From Candidatus Pacebacteria bacterium GW2011_GWA1_46_10 (lineage in GTDB: Bacteria; Patescibacteriota; Microgenomatia; UBA1400; PJMF01), in the NCBI GenBank assembly GCA_001002135.1, contig LCLP01000001.1, positions 425,114-485,367 of the forward strand: a stretch of DNA of 60,254 bases, in the 5' to 3' direction. The translations under genes were made by a program, and so were the position numbers. The notes under the pieces are model-generated. The model made no database searches. It saw only the letters and a program-made list of their open reading frames with translations, and was not told the origin of the DNA. This document shows positions 8,565-17,173 of the stretch, piece after piece (positions within the stretch are counted from its first letter, which is position 1; each line of letters begins with the position of its first letter).

Positions 8565-9917
8565 ATGGAACTGATTACTCTTTTATTACTTCAACTAAGT
8601 TTAGTAGCGGTCGGCATTTTGCTCGCGGTATTACTAGGTATGAGAGGGAAACTCGAGATTTTTGGTTTAGCTTACCTACTTGGGTCTGGATTCGTCAGTT
8701 TGCTGTTCTTTTTGTTGCATTGGTGGTTGGGTCTCAATCTTGACAGTCTTAATTTGCTCATTACTTTAGGTGGGAGCTTGGTGCTTTTACTACTACTTGC
8801 TGTTGTTACTCGGAAAACTCTCTTCTTATCAAATCTTTTTTCATGGCGATTAAGAAAACATTGGCGGCCATTGATTAAGCTGGAGAAAGTAGTCTTTATC
8901 ATTATTTTGTTTCTGGTTGGTTTTAGTTTTTTTGAAAATTATTTTTGGCCAATTACTGACTGGGACGCGCTGGCTTTTTATGATTTTCGGGCGCGGATTA
9001 TTGCGTTAAGAGGAAATATGTTGGAAGGTATCCAGCTGGGATATTTTTTCCAATATCCGCCCTACACCAGTTTTTTACACGTTTTTGGCTATGTTTTTCA
9101 TGTTCAAAGAGTGAAAGTAGCCTATTCGTTTATCTATGGTTCTTTTTTATTGCTTTTCTATGCGCTCCTGAGGAGAAAACAGGATCAAACGATTAGTGGT
9201 ATTGCCACACTGATTCTCGCTTCGTTTACCATGATTTTTGAACACGCTGTGACTGCGTATAGCAACTTACCATATACTGCCTTTTTTTCACTGGGCATGA
9301 TGTACCTCTGGTTTTACGTCAATAAAGGTTCAAAAGCCGACTTGCTATTGGGGGGAATATTGGTCGGTTTGAGTACCTGGATACGATCTACCGAGCCGTT
9401 TTGGCTGGTCGCTGCTGTGCCGATTCTTTGGGGGTACTTCCGATATCGCACGCGGTTAGTCTCCAGTGTACTGCTATTAGCTTGGTTAAGCTTGCCAGAC
9501 AAATTATGGCGAGCCTTCTTAAAATACTTAGATAGTCTTTCTCCACTCAACATCTTTGAGTCTCAAACCCACACCATCGCTGCTATTAAAGACTTTATTA
9601 CTCAGGGAGAAGGAGTTGCTTCGCTCTTAGTTCATATCTGGCAAGTAAGTATTTATTTAGTAGAGATTTTGGTGCCAGAATTCTTTTTACTGTTTCTTTT
9701 ATTCGTTTTTGCTATCGGTCATGGAGCAAAAAGAAGATTGCCGGAATTGGTTACCTTGATTTTGCTATTTAGCATTGTTTGGGGAGGAACCTTTATTTTT
9801 AGCTTCACCTGGGATACCTGGAATTTGATAGCCGGCTCGATCGTCAGAATGTGTATGATTTTTATTCCGTTGCTGATCTTTTTGACAGCGAGAGATTTAC
9901 ATTATGAAAAGAAGTAA
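8565..9917 (+). CDS. GT-C-like multi-pass membrane protein of duplicated module, component B (copy 2)
   Basis: 450-residue paralog of the gene at 6196, with the same acidic loop (WPITDWDALAFYDFRARI) and the same following block (GYFFQYPPYTSFLHVFGYVF). Even at the DNA level the stretch around 9028-9080 closely matches 6660-6712. It starts 1 base after copy 2 of A. The second half differs more from copy 1 (an extra segment near residues 310-345), so substrate specificity may have shifted. It overlaps the following GT4 gene by 14 bases. Confidence 0.65.
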   Translation: MELITLLLLQLSLVAVGILLAVLLGMRGKLEIFGLAYLLGSGFVSLLFFLLHWWLGLNLDSLNLLITLGGSLVLLLLLAVVTRKTLFLSNLFSWRLRKHWRPLIKLEKVVFIIILFLVGFSFFENYFWPITDWDALAFYDFRARIIALRGNMLEGIQLGYFFQYPPYTSFLHVFGYVFHVQRVKVAYSFIYGSFLLLFYALLRRKQDQTISGIATLILASFTMIFEHAVTAYSNLPYTAFFSLGMMYLWFYVNKGSKADLLLGGILVGLSTWIRSTEPFWLVAAVPILWGYFRYRTRLVSSVLLLAWLSLPDKLWRAFLKYLDSLSPLNIFESQTHTIAAIKDFITQGEGVASLLVHIWQVSIYLVEILVPEFFLLFLLFVFAIGHGAKRRLPELVTLILLFSIVWGGTFIFSFTWDTWNLIAGSIVRMCMIFIPLLIFLTARDLHYEKK

Positions 9918-11115
9918 AAATAAAAAGAATGTTATTTGGTTGCATTCTCATTTTTTGTATTGGATGGGTGGGACAAAGTTTATTTATCAGGTTATCTCTG
10001 AAATAAAAAAAAGCAGAAAAATTGGCAAAATTATTATTGGAGTGGAGAGAAGTTCTAATCTTATTAAAAAGAACTACCAAGAAATTGGGTTGGAAATAAA
10101 TGAGATCAACGTTATTTCTTCAAATAATATTTTCTATTGGTTGTTGCTGCCTGTCTTTTTGTTGGTTGATTTACTAAATCTAAGAAGGTTAATTAAAAAG
10201 AATAACTTGAAGTTGAAAGACACAATAGTAATTTCCAGTATGTTTCCGATGAATGTAGTGGCTGAGTTTTCAGGTATAAAACATATTCAAAATTGTTATG
10301 AACCGTTTGCATTTTTTTATGATGAAGAGTTCATTTCGCAGTTTTCATGGTTAAAAAAAATTTTCCTGAAAATTTTAGCCCTGATATATATTCCACTGGA
10401 CCCCTGGGCAACTAAGCGGGCTGAAGTGTTGTTGACACTTAACACTACTACTCAAAAAACAATCAAAACAGTGTATGGAAGGAACAGCGTAAAAACTCAA
10501 GCTGGAGTTGATTCGTCATTTTTCAAACCATATGTCTCGGTGGCAGTACAAAAAAAATACCATGGCAGGAAGATTGTCATTCATAGCACCGATTATTCAC
10601 CAGTTAAAGGGACTGATAAAGTTATTACTGCCTTTGCTCGAGTTGTAGAGGCAATACCTGAAGCACTTTTGCTTATTACCACCACTATAGATGACTCAGC
10701 ACGACGTACAGTCTACGAGCAGCTGACGGAAAAACTGCGTATTCACAACAAAGTTCGTTTTCTTGGTTTTGTACCGATAAAATTACTGCCACAATATTAC
10801 AGTTTAGCCTCGGCGATGGTTCAAGGTGCCTCGAGCGAAAAGTCTGGTACAACTTCAATGTCTTTACCTGTAAAAGAGGCAATGTGTTGTGAAACTCCTG
10901 CCATTAGACCGGATATGGGGGGTGAAGATGTTCAAGATAATAAAACAGGTTTTTTGGTTGATCCAAATAACACACACTTGTTGACTAAAAAAATAATCTT
11001 TTTACTTCGTCATGACGCGCTTGCCAAAAAAATGGGTAAAATGGCAAGGAAAACGATAAAAGAAAAATATACTTGGAAAAAGACTGCTCAAGTATTTCTA
11101 GACCAATTACGGTAA
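9904..11115 (+). CDS. GT4 family glycosyltransferase
   Basis: GT-B fold protein of 403 residues. The C-terminal half has a typical Glycos_transf_1 core: IHSTDYSPVKGTDKVITAFA (donor-domain start), VRFLGFVPIKLLPQYYSLAS, and the glutamate-bearing block near SLPVKEAMCCETPAIRPDMGG, which corresponds to the nucleotide-sugar binding EX7E region. The N-terminal acceptor domain begins HSHFLYWMGGTKFIYQVISE. No transmembrane anchor. Overlaps the preceding gene by 14 bases. It opens a visibly A+T-rich stretch (about 9.9-14 kb) compared with the 23-50 kb region. Confidence 0.85.
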   Translation: MKRSKNKKNVIWLHSHFLYWMGGTKFIYQVISEIKKSRKIGKIIIGVERSSNLIKKNYQEIGLEINEINVISSNNIFYWLLLPVFLLVDLLNLRRLIKKNNLKLKDTIVISSMFPMNVVAEFSGIKHIQNCYEPFAFFYDEEFISQFSWLKKIFLKILALIYIPLDPWATKRAEVLLTLNTTTQKTIKTVYGRNSVKTQAGVDSSFFKPYVSVAVQKKYHGRKIVIHSTDYSPVKGTDKVITAFARVVEAIPEALLLITTTIDDSARRTVYEQLTEKLRIHNKVRFLGFVPIKLLPQYYSLASAMVQGASSEKSGTTSMSLPVKEAMCCETPAIRPDMGGEDVQDNKTGFLVDPNNTHLLTKKIIFLLRHDALAKKMGKMARKTIKEKYTWKKTAQVFLDQLR

Positions 11116-11137
11116 TATTACGTTTTGGAAGTGAAAA

Positions 11138-12313
11138 ATGATTAAATTAATCAAGTCAACGTTTTACCATGAAAAAACCACCAAAAAAGCTTTGAATGCT
11201 TTTATCAATAAAGCAAAGATCCTCAGTTTTGGTGAACAGTGTGAGTTATTTGAGAGGAATTTTTCTCAATACCAGCAGCGAAAGCATGGTGTTTTTGTGA
11301 ACAGCGGGAGTTCAGCCAATCTGGCTATTATCCAATCGCTTTTAAACCTTGGTAAAATAAATCCTGGCGACAAAGTTGGCTTTTCGGCTCTCACGTGGTC
11401 CACCAACACTATGCCACTTTTGGAACTTGGTCTTAATCCTATTCCAGTTGATGTTGAGATTAATACGTTGAATGTTTCAAGTCGAACGTTTAAAGAGACA
11501 TTAAAAGTGCATAAGCCAAAAATGCTTTTTTTAACAAATCTGCTCGGATTTTGCGATGATCTGGATGAAATAGTGAAGATATGTAAACAAAAAAATATCA
11601 TCTTAATCGAAGACAACTGCGAATCATTAGGAAGTGTTTATAAAGGTAAATTGCTTGGCAATTTTGGATTAGCTTCGACTTTTTCGTTTTACGTTGGACA
11701 CCATATGTCTACTATCGAAGGTGGGATGGTAGTGACCGACAACAAAAGATTAGCTGATATGCTGCGACTTGTTAGAGCTCACGGTTGGGATCGAAATTTA
11801 GCGATGCAAGACCAGGAAAAAATCCGTAAAAAATTTAGAGTTAACTCAACTTTTTACTCTCGTTATACTTTTTACGATCTTGGGTACAATCTCAGGCCAA
11901 CAGAAATTGCTGGCTTTTTGGGAAATTATCAATTGCAGTTTATTGACGAGATTTTAACGAAAAGAAATAAAAATTTTTTGAAACTTTCTCGACAGCTATA
12001 TCAAAATAAAGAATACTATCCGATTCGTTTTGATCATATGGATTTTATTTCAAATTTTGCAGTGCCAATTGTTTGCCGAACCAAACAAAAGCGGGCAAAG
12101 TTGGTCCAGCGTTGTAACCAGAGGGTTGAAATTCGCCCCATTGTTGGTGGAGATATGACTCAGCAACCTTTTTATTCCAAACATAAGCAATTTATTCCCA
12201 AGTCTTGGAAAAATGCCAATGCCAAGATGATTCATGAACAAGGCCTTTATTTTGGTAATAATCCGGAAATGACGAGCGAGGAGTTGAAAATACTGGCCAA
12301 AGTATTTGTCTAA
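11138..12313 (+). CDS. ColD-like GDP-4-keto-6-deoxymannose 3-dehydratase (PLP/PMP-dependent, DegT fold)
   Basis: DegT/DnrJ/EryC1/StrS aminotransferase fold, 391 residues. The position that holds the PLP-binding lysine in aminotransferases holds histidine (FSFYVGHHMSTIEGG, His188 by my count). This substitution marks the sugar 3-dehydratases ColD and E1/RfbH. E1 enzymes are longer and carry an Fe-S cysteine cluster, which I do not see here. Length and several blocks (LIEDNCES, RAHGWDRN, GYNLRPTEIAG, RPIVGGD, GLYFGN) match what I recall of ColD from colitose pathways. Expected reaction: removal of the C3 hydroxyl of GDP-4-keto-6-deoxymannose. It sits between two GT4 genes. Confidence 0.78.
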   Translation: MIKLIKSTFYHEKTTKKALNAFINKAKILSFGEQCELFERNFSQYQQRKHGVFVNSGSSANLAIIQSLLNLGKINPGDKVGFSALTWSTNTMPLLELGLNPIPVDVEINTLNVSSRTFKETLKVHKPKMLFLTNLLGFCDDLDEIVKICKQKNIILIEDNCESLGSVYKGKLLGNFGLASTFSFYVGHHMSTIEGGMVVTDNKRLADMLRLVRAHGWDRNLAMQDQEKIRKKFRVNSTFYSRYTFYDLGYNLRPTEIAGFLGNYQLQFIDEILTKRNKNFLKLSRQLYQNKEYYPIRFDHMDFISNFAVPIVCRTKQKRAKLVQRCNQRVEIRPIVGGDMTQQPFYSKHKQFIPKSWKNANAKMIHEQGLYFGNNPEMTSEELKILAKVFV

Positions 12314-12316
12314 GTC

Positions 12317-13471
12317 ATGAAAAAAATCCGTGTGGCACTGGTCCACAACATTATTTCTCCTTATCGAGTTCCTGTTTTTAATGCTTTGGCTAAAAAAAGA
12401 GATGTTGACTTAACGGTGTTTTTTTTGAGTGAGAGTGCTCGTAATCGACAGTGGAACACTCGACTTTACAAAAAACACATGCACTTTAAATATAAAATCT
12501 TAAATAACACTAAAATTATTTTTCCGTTTAAAGAACCCGTTGAATACATTATTAACTTTGCAATCTTTCATGAGTTAGCAAAGAAGAAATATGATGTGGT
12601 TATTACCTCTGGTTGGGCTGACTTTGCCTGCCAAATTATTCCTTTTTTAAAAAATGTATATCACTACAAATTTATTTTATGGGCAGGCAGTACCAAAGAT
12701 GAGCCGAGTTTACAAAGAACATTAACATTACCTTTGGTTAAAAAGATTGTTATTGCTGCTGATCATATTGTGGCGTATGGTTCAAAGGCAAAGGATTATC
12801 TTATTTCCTTGGGCGCTTCAACGCGAAAAATTAGTTCAACCGTTAACGCTGTAGATGTTGCTTATTTTAAAAAACAAGCCAAGCTGATGAAAAGACAAAA
12901 GTTAGCAAGAGTTCGCAAACAATATTCCTTGTTGGATGTAAAACGGTCGGTTTTATACGTTGGTCAGTTTATTGAAAGAAAAAACGTTGAAATGTTGATA
13001 AAAGCGATGAGTTTATTAAAAGTGCCAGATGTAACTTTAATACTGTTGGGTTATGGTCCACGGAAAAAGATATATTTACAACTCGCCAAAAAAATGGACG
13101 TGGACATTAGAGTTATTAATCACGTCGAACTTGAAAATATTCCAAATATTTATAGTCTTTCTGACGTATTGGTGTTGCCGTCGAGAGAAGAGGTTTGGGG
13201 ACTAGTGGTAAATGAAGCGATGGCGGTGGGGTTACCGGTGATTGTCTCAAATAAATCTGGATGCATTAATGATTTAATTTTTGAGGGCAAAAACGGATTT
13301 TCTTTTCATCATGATAATGAAAAAGAATTAGCAGAAAAAATAAATTTGATCTTAACGAATAGCGACTTAAAAAAACGGATGGGCCGAGAAAGTCAGAAAA
13401 TTATTTCACGAATTACTCCTGCTAAAACTGCAGCTGTTTTTTATCAAGAAATTAAGAAACTCGTGAAATGA
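12317..13471 (+). CDS. GT4 family glycosyltransferase
   Basis: 384-residue GT-B glycosyltransferase starting 3 bases after the ColD-like gene. The N-terminal domain opens RVALVHNIISPYRVPVFNALA. The C-terminal donor domain shows VLYVGQFIERKNVEMLIKA, LLGYGPRKKIYLQLAKK and the EX7E block EEVWGLVVNEAMAVGLPVI. Likely adds the sugar made by the neighbouring dehydratase pathway, or another residue of the same glycan (inference). No anchor helix. Confidence 0.87.
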   Translation: MKKIRVALVHNIISPYRVPVFNALAKKRDVDLTVFFLSESARNRQWNTRLYKKHMHFKYKILNNTKIIFPFKEPVEYIINFAIFHELAKKKYDVVITSGWADFACQIIPFLKNVYHYKFILWAGSTKDEPSLQRTLTLPLVKKIVIAADHIVAYGSKAKDYLISLGASTRKISSTVNAVDVAYFKKQAKLMKRQKLARVRKQYSLLDVKRSVLYVGQFIERKNVEMLIKAMSLLKVPDVTLILLGYGPRKKIYLQLAKKMDVDIRVINHVELENIPNIYSLSDVLVLPSREEVWGLVVNEAMAVGLPVIVSNKSGCINDLIFEGKNGFSFHHDNEKELAEKINLILTNSDLKKRMGRESQKIISRITPAKTAAVFYQEIKKLVK

Positions 13472-13557
13472 TTAAGTTGTTTTGGTCATATTTTCAAATC
13501 CTCAATCATCCAAATAATAGATCAAGAAAACTTTACAGGAAAAACTCGCTCCGGTGA
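13468..13557 (+). pseudogene. Possible truncated gene start (29 codons), maybe an FkbM-type methyltransferase remnant
   Basis: An ATG overlaps the upstream stop as ATGA, the coupling layout used elsewhere in this operon, but the frame stops after 29 codons. The peptide (MIKLFWSYFQILNHPNNRSRK) resembles in style the N-terminus of FkbM-family methyltransferases. The rest of the 13472-13643 interval shows no intact reading frame, so this could be the stump of a deleted gene. Weak evidence; chance is also possible. Confidence 0.25.
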
Positions 13558-13643
13558 AAATGTATCGTGGTCGGTTTACTCAAAATTTTCTTATTGTAAA
13601 AAATCAAAAAAGAATAATGCAGAGAGTAAAGAAAATAGCCCAT

Positions 13644-14321
13644 TTATTGCGGTCTTAAAACGTAAAAATGGTGGTATGGATAGAAAATTCTATCTTGTTG
13701 TTTAGTGATAGAAAAACCAGCTTTTTTAATTGAATTTTCAATTTTTTTCTTAGGATAATTTTTTCTGCCCATTTCCCAAGCGTGCATCGGAATCATGCCT
13801 TGCGTATTAAGAAAAAACGTGGGAATTTTGAGGCTAAAATGTTTTGGGGTGTGTGGTTTCATTTTAAGGAGTCGAAATAACCAACCAAGGCGTTTGGCGT
13901 AAAAGAAAGAAAAGGCCATGCCCAAATAAAATGTTGAGTGAGGAATAGAAATAATGACTCCCTTTCTGGCAATTCTCCCCATTTCTCTTAAAGCTTTTTC
14001 GAATTCACTGTAAGGAATATGTTCTAAGACCTCGAACGCGCAAACAACGTCGTGTGACTTACTTTTTAAGGGAATGTCTGTGATATCGCAGATGACGTCT
14101 GGTTTTAACGAGCGCTCTCTATCAGCTGAAGTGTATTGATACCCTTGTCTTTTTAGCAAATACTCTAATGTGCCAATTCCTTTTCCAACTTCCAATATTG
14201 ATTTTGGCTTCAAATCATTAATCAATTCAAATTGAGTCCAATAGTCCAGCCATAAGTTGAAAGATTCATACGTTTTTGGGTTATATATTCTGGCATTTTG
14301 GCGAGGTCTTTTATTTCTCAT
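13644..14321 (-). CDS. Class I SAM-dependent methyltransferase (minus strand)
   Basis: 225-residue methyltransferase with motif I (SILEVGKGIGTLEYLL), a downstream DICDITDIPLKSKSHDVVCAFEVLEHI block and an ARKGVIISIPH strand. Lys replaces the more usual Cys in the G-x-G loop, which is tolerated in this family. The ORF track starts at a TTG (14324); ATG 14321 is preferred. It is the only minus-strand gene between 0 and 19 kb and is divergent from the flippase, with an A+T-rich 40-base intergenic stretch that probably holds both promoters. Substrate unknown. Confidence 0.8.
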   Translation of the reverse strand: MRNKRPRQNARIYNPKTYESFNLWLDYWTQFELINDLKPKSILEVGKGIGTLEYLLKRQGYQYTSADRERSLKPDVICDITDIPLKSKSHDVVCAFEVLEHIPYSEFEKALREMGRIARKGVIISIPHSTFYLGMAFSFFYAKRLGWLFRLLKMKPHTPKHFSLKIPTFFLNTQGMIPMHAWEMGRKNYPKKKIENSIKKAGFSITKQQDRIFYPYHHFYVLRPQ

Positions 14322-14361
14322 CAATCACTTATATCATATTCGAAGCACCAAAACCCCGGTT

Positions 14362-15651
14362 ATGAAAACAAAACCATTCAACAAAAGCTCTGGCTTCGTA
14401 CAAAGCACAGTCTCTATTGTCGGCAACGTTTTGGCCACCGGTATGTCTGCCATTGCCTTGATAATCATTACTAGAATGCTTGGTCCGGAAGGTTTTGGTG
14501 TTTTCAGTGTTGGCTTTTCGATCATGCTCATTCTGACAAAAATTAATGAATTAGGGCTTAATACGCCAATCATCAAGTATGGTTCAAGCGCCCAAACCGA
14601 AGCGGAAAAAAATCTCATTTATTCTATTTCGCTGAAATATAAGCTGATTTTTTCAGTGTTAGTGGCGCTGATTGGTTTATTTGGTGCCCGATACATTGCT
14701 CAACTCCTTAACTTTCCAGAGCCAACCATTATTGTGTTAGCCTTCACCGTTGGGCTGATTACTACTTATTATGAGCATCTGCTCTCAATGCTGCAGTCAC
14801 TTCATTTATTTACACAGACAGTTGTCATTAATGCTCTGCAAGCAGGCAGTAAACTCATTTTGTCGCTTTTACTACTTTTGACTGGTTTTTACCAAAATTG
14901 GCTGGTTTTCACAGTTTATATTGCCTCACCTCTGACGCCAATTCTTTTAAGTAAAAAGTTACTCCCCAGTTGGGTAAAAACTAACTTTAAACGAGGCGAT
15001 AAAACCGTGCAAAATCGGTTGATTAGGTTGGCCAGACACTCTGCGGTAGCATTGATTTCCGCTGGTATTATTGAAAACGTTGATGTGCTGTTTCTTCAGA
15101 AAAACCTCACTACTTATGAAACGGGTTTGTACGGTGGTGTTTCTCGCATCGCCATGTTGTTTGCGCTTGTTGCCTATTCACTGGCTAATGTGCTCAATGC
15201 CCGGGTAGCAAAGTATAAAACTCAAGAGCACTTACGGGTATATATGAAAAAGGCATTTGGGGTGGTGCTTCTTTCTGCCTTTGGCTTTTTAGTGTTTATA
15301 CCGTTAGCTCGACTCGTGATATTTCTCACCATTGGGCCAGAGTACTTAGCTGGCGTGGGGATACTACTAACATTAACTGCAGCCAGTTTCTTGGCCATCG
15401 CTGCCATTCCCTTTATTGCTCTGTTTTATAGTTTTGATGCTGATTGGTATTTTTCGATTAGTGGTATCTTGCAGTTAGCGATTGTGCTCGTTGGCAATGC
15501 CGTGCTTGTACCGCTCTATGGTTTGGAAGCAGCCGCTTGGACACGTTTAGCTACTCGTCTTTTCCTTTTTATTTTCACAGCCGGGGTTGGGCTATACTTG
15601 TATCAAAAACACTATGGGAAAAAAGTTCAAACAGCTGTTGTTAACACATAA
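14362..15651 (+). CDS. Wzx-type oligosaccharide flippase (polysaccharide biosynthesis protein)
   Basis: About twelve to fourteen hydrophobic helices in 429 residues, with the N-terminal signature of the MOP/Wzx superfamily (IVGNVLATGMSAIALIIITRMLGPEGFGVFSVGFS). It would flip a polyprenyl-diphosphate-linked glycan across the cytoplasmic membrane. The ORF-track start at 14257 runs back across the divergent methyltransferase; ATG 14362 (MKTKPFNKSS) gives the expected short cytoplasmic N-terminus. The 3' end overlaps the next gene by 38 bases. Confidence 0.88.
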   Translation: MKTKPFNKSSGFVQSTVSIVGNVLATGMSAIALIIITRMLGPEGFGVFSVGFSIMLILTKINELGLNTPIIKYGSSAQTEAEKNLIYSISLKYKLIFSVLVALIGLFGARYIAQLLNFPEPTIIVLAFTVGLITTYYEHLLSMLQSLHLFTQTVVINALQAGSKLILSLLLLLTGFYQNWLVFTVYIASPLTPILLSKKLLPSWVKTNFKRGDKTVQNRLIRLARHSAVALISAGIIENVDVLFLQKNLTTYETGLYGGVSRIAMLFALVAYSLANVLNARVAKYKTQEHLRVYMKKAFGVVLLSAFGFLVFIPLARLVIFLTIGPEYLAGVGILLTLTAASFLAIAAIPFIALFYSFDADWYFSISGILQLAIVLVGNAVLVPLYGLEAAAWTRLATRLFLFIFTAGVGLYLYQKHYGKKVQTAVVNT

Positions 15652-17170
15652 AGCGTTTTGGTTAACGCTGGTTATTTTCTTGGCCGGCACTTTTACTTTG
15701 CTGGACACCAGTAAACACTTTGCTTTTAATCTTGAACCGTATCCTGATGGCTTGTTTTATACCTTGCCCGCCTGGAACTTTGTTCATGGTAATGGTTTCT
15801 CCATGCGATTTGCAGGAAAAACTATTCAAAACCTAGTGCCGCCGTTGTATTCAGTTTTACTAATTCCTTTTTATTTTTTGTTTCCTACCCCAGTCGCTTT
15901 TTATGCTCTTAATGTAATGTTAGGTGCGCTTTCACTTTATATTTTTTACCGCATTTTGTCGGAACACACAAATCAGAAAACCACCTTAATTTTTACGCCA
16001 TTATTAGCCTTACTGCCGGTAATACTATGGTTACCAAGTTTGCCAATGGCTGAAAATCTTGTTCTGCCGCTAGTGATACTTATAATTTGGCTTTGGTTTA
16101 CCAAACAAATCCTGTTAAAAAAGAAAGTCATTTGGTTGCCACTGCTGCAAGTGGCGTTGTTTTTGACCAAATATTCTACCTTTACTTTTCTAATCCCTTT
16201 TAACACCCTCTTTCTTTGGGAAATAGTAAAAGAGAAACGCTACTCTGAGCTCAGGCGGTATGCGGGAATTTCGTTTGTTATTTTTTTAGGATATTTAATA
16301 GTTAGTCAGCCAGCATTCCTGCTACGAGTATTTCAAGCTCAGAAGGAAAGTAAAACCGATTCAGAGCTTGTAGCGTTTTCGGCGGGTTACTTTTCTGAAA
16401 ACTTTCTCGTTTATTTAAAAACACTGGTCGGGCTCCCAAGTTGGTTTTTATGGGAAAAAATTATGCTGGTAATTCCAGGATTTGCTTTTTTACCGTTTTT
16501 AGCGTTTAAAAAGAAATCTCAACAGGTTGTCCAAGCCCGAAAGTTACTGCTCATAGCTTTCGGGGTGGTATTTTTGCAGTCATTTTTTTATGCGGTTGAC
16601 GCGCGTTATTTAATAGCAACTGTGCCGTTGATTTTCATTGCAACCGCTCTGGGTTTTTATTCTTTTTCAAAAACCCGCTATTTTAATCGCGCTTTAATAC
16701 TCCTTACTTTACTTGTTTTAGCTCTCTTAGTCAGCCAGCGAGGTTTTTACAAACGACTCATTGCTTCTAATTGGTTTCATCGATCTCGAGCTTGGCAATA
16801 CGAAGCAATTCTTCACTTTAAACAGCTTAATCTGCCAGTAGATTCTTACCTTGTAACAGCGCTGCCACCATATCTTTTCACTTTCTATTACCCAAGTGCT
16901 CCTAATATTCTTCCTCTTTCTGAGACTCAGGAGTTTATGAATGAACAACAAAGACCATGGTCAGCAGAGATAAACTATCAGAACTTACTTGAGTCATATC
17001 ACTCTTTGTTGGAGAATGGCGAAACACTTTATATCAGTAATGCCTACATTACTCATTTGAAAAGTGTGGTAGAAGATTTTGAAGAATATAAAAATCAGTT
17101 TGAACTGAAACCTATCTCCAGTGATTGTGACCAAGCTTGCAATGTATATCAACTCTATCTCCCAAAATAG
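15614..17170 (+). CDS. GT-C-like membrane glycosyltransferase
   Basis: 518 residues: N-terminal helix (FWLTLVIFLAGTFTLLD), a first loop with NLEPYPDGLFYTLPAWNFVHG, where an acidic residue is expected in GT-C enzymes, about nine further helices, then a soluble C-terminal domain from about residue 390. ATG 15614 (MGKKFKQLL) was chosen over the track start 15587 because it begins just before the first helix. It overlaps the flippase by 38 bases, so the two are probably co-translated. Sugar and acceptor are unknown. Confidence 0.68.
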   Translation: MGKKFKQLLLTHKAFWLTLVIFLAGTFTLLDTSKHFAFNLEPYPDGLFYTLPAWNFVHGNGFSMRFAGKTIQNLVPPLYSVLLIPFYFLFPTPVAFYALNVMLGALSLYIFYRILSEHTNQKTTLIFTPLLALLPVILWLPSLPMAENLVLPLVILIIWLWFTKQILLKKKVIWLPLLQVALFLTKYSTFTFLIPFNTLFLWEIVKEKRYSELRRYAGISFVIFLGYLIVSQPAFLLRVFQAQKESKTDSELVAFSAGYFSENFLVYLKTLVGLPSWFLWEKIMLVIPGFAFLPFLAFKKKSQQVVQARKLLLIAFGVVFLQSFFYAVDARYLIATVPLIFIATALGFYSFSKTRYFNRALILLTLLVLALLVSQRGFYKRLIASNWFHRSRAWQYEAILHFKQLNLPVDSYLVTALPPYLFTFYYPSAPNILPLSETQEFMNEQQRPWSAEINYQNLLESYHSLLENGETLYISNAYITHLKSVVEDFEEYKNQFELKPISSDCDQACNVYQLYLPK

Positions 17171-17173
17171 CAT

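Larger units (their letters stand above)
5097..9917 (+). repeat. Ancient tandem duplication of a two-gene membrane module (A-B, A'-B')
   Basis: The order A(5097)-B(6196)-A'(7544)-B'(8565) is a head-to-tail duplication of about 2.4 kb. Both A proteins and both B proteins are recognisably paralogous over most of their length, and intergene spacing is conserved (5 and 1 bases between A and B). Divergence at the protein level is large, so this is an old duplication with both copies kept. Confidence 0.85.
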
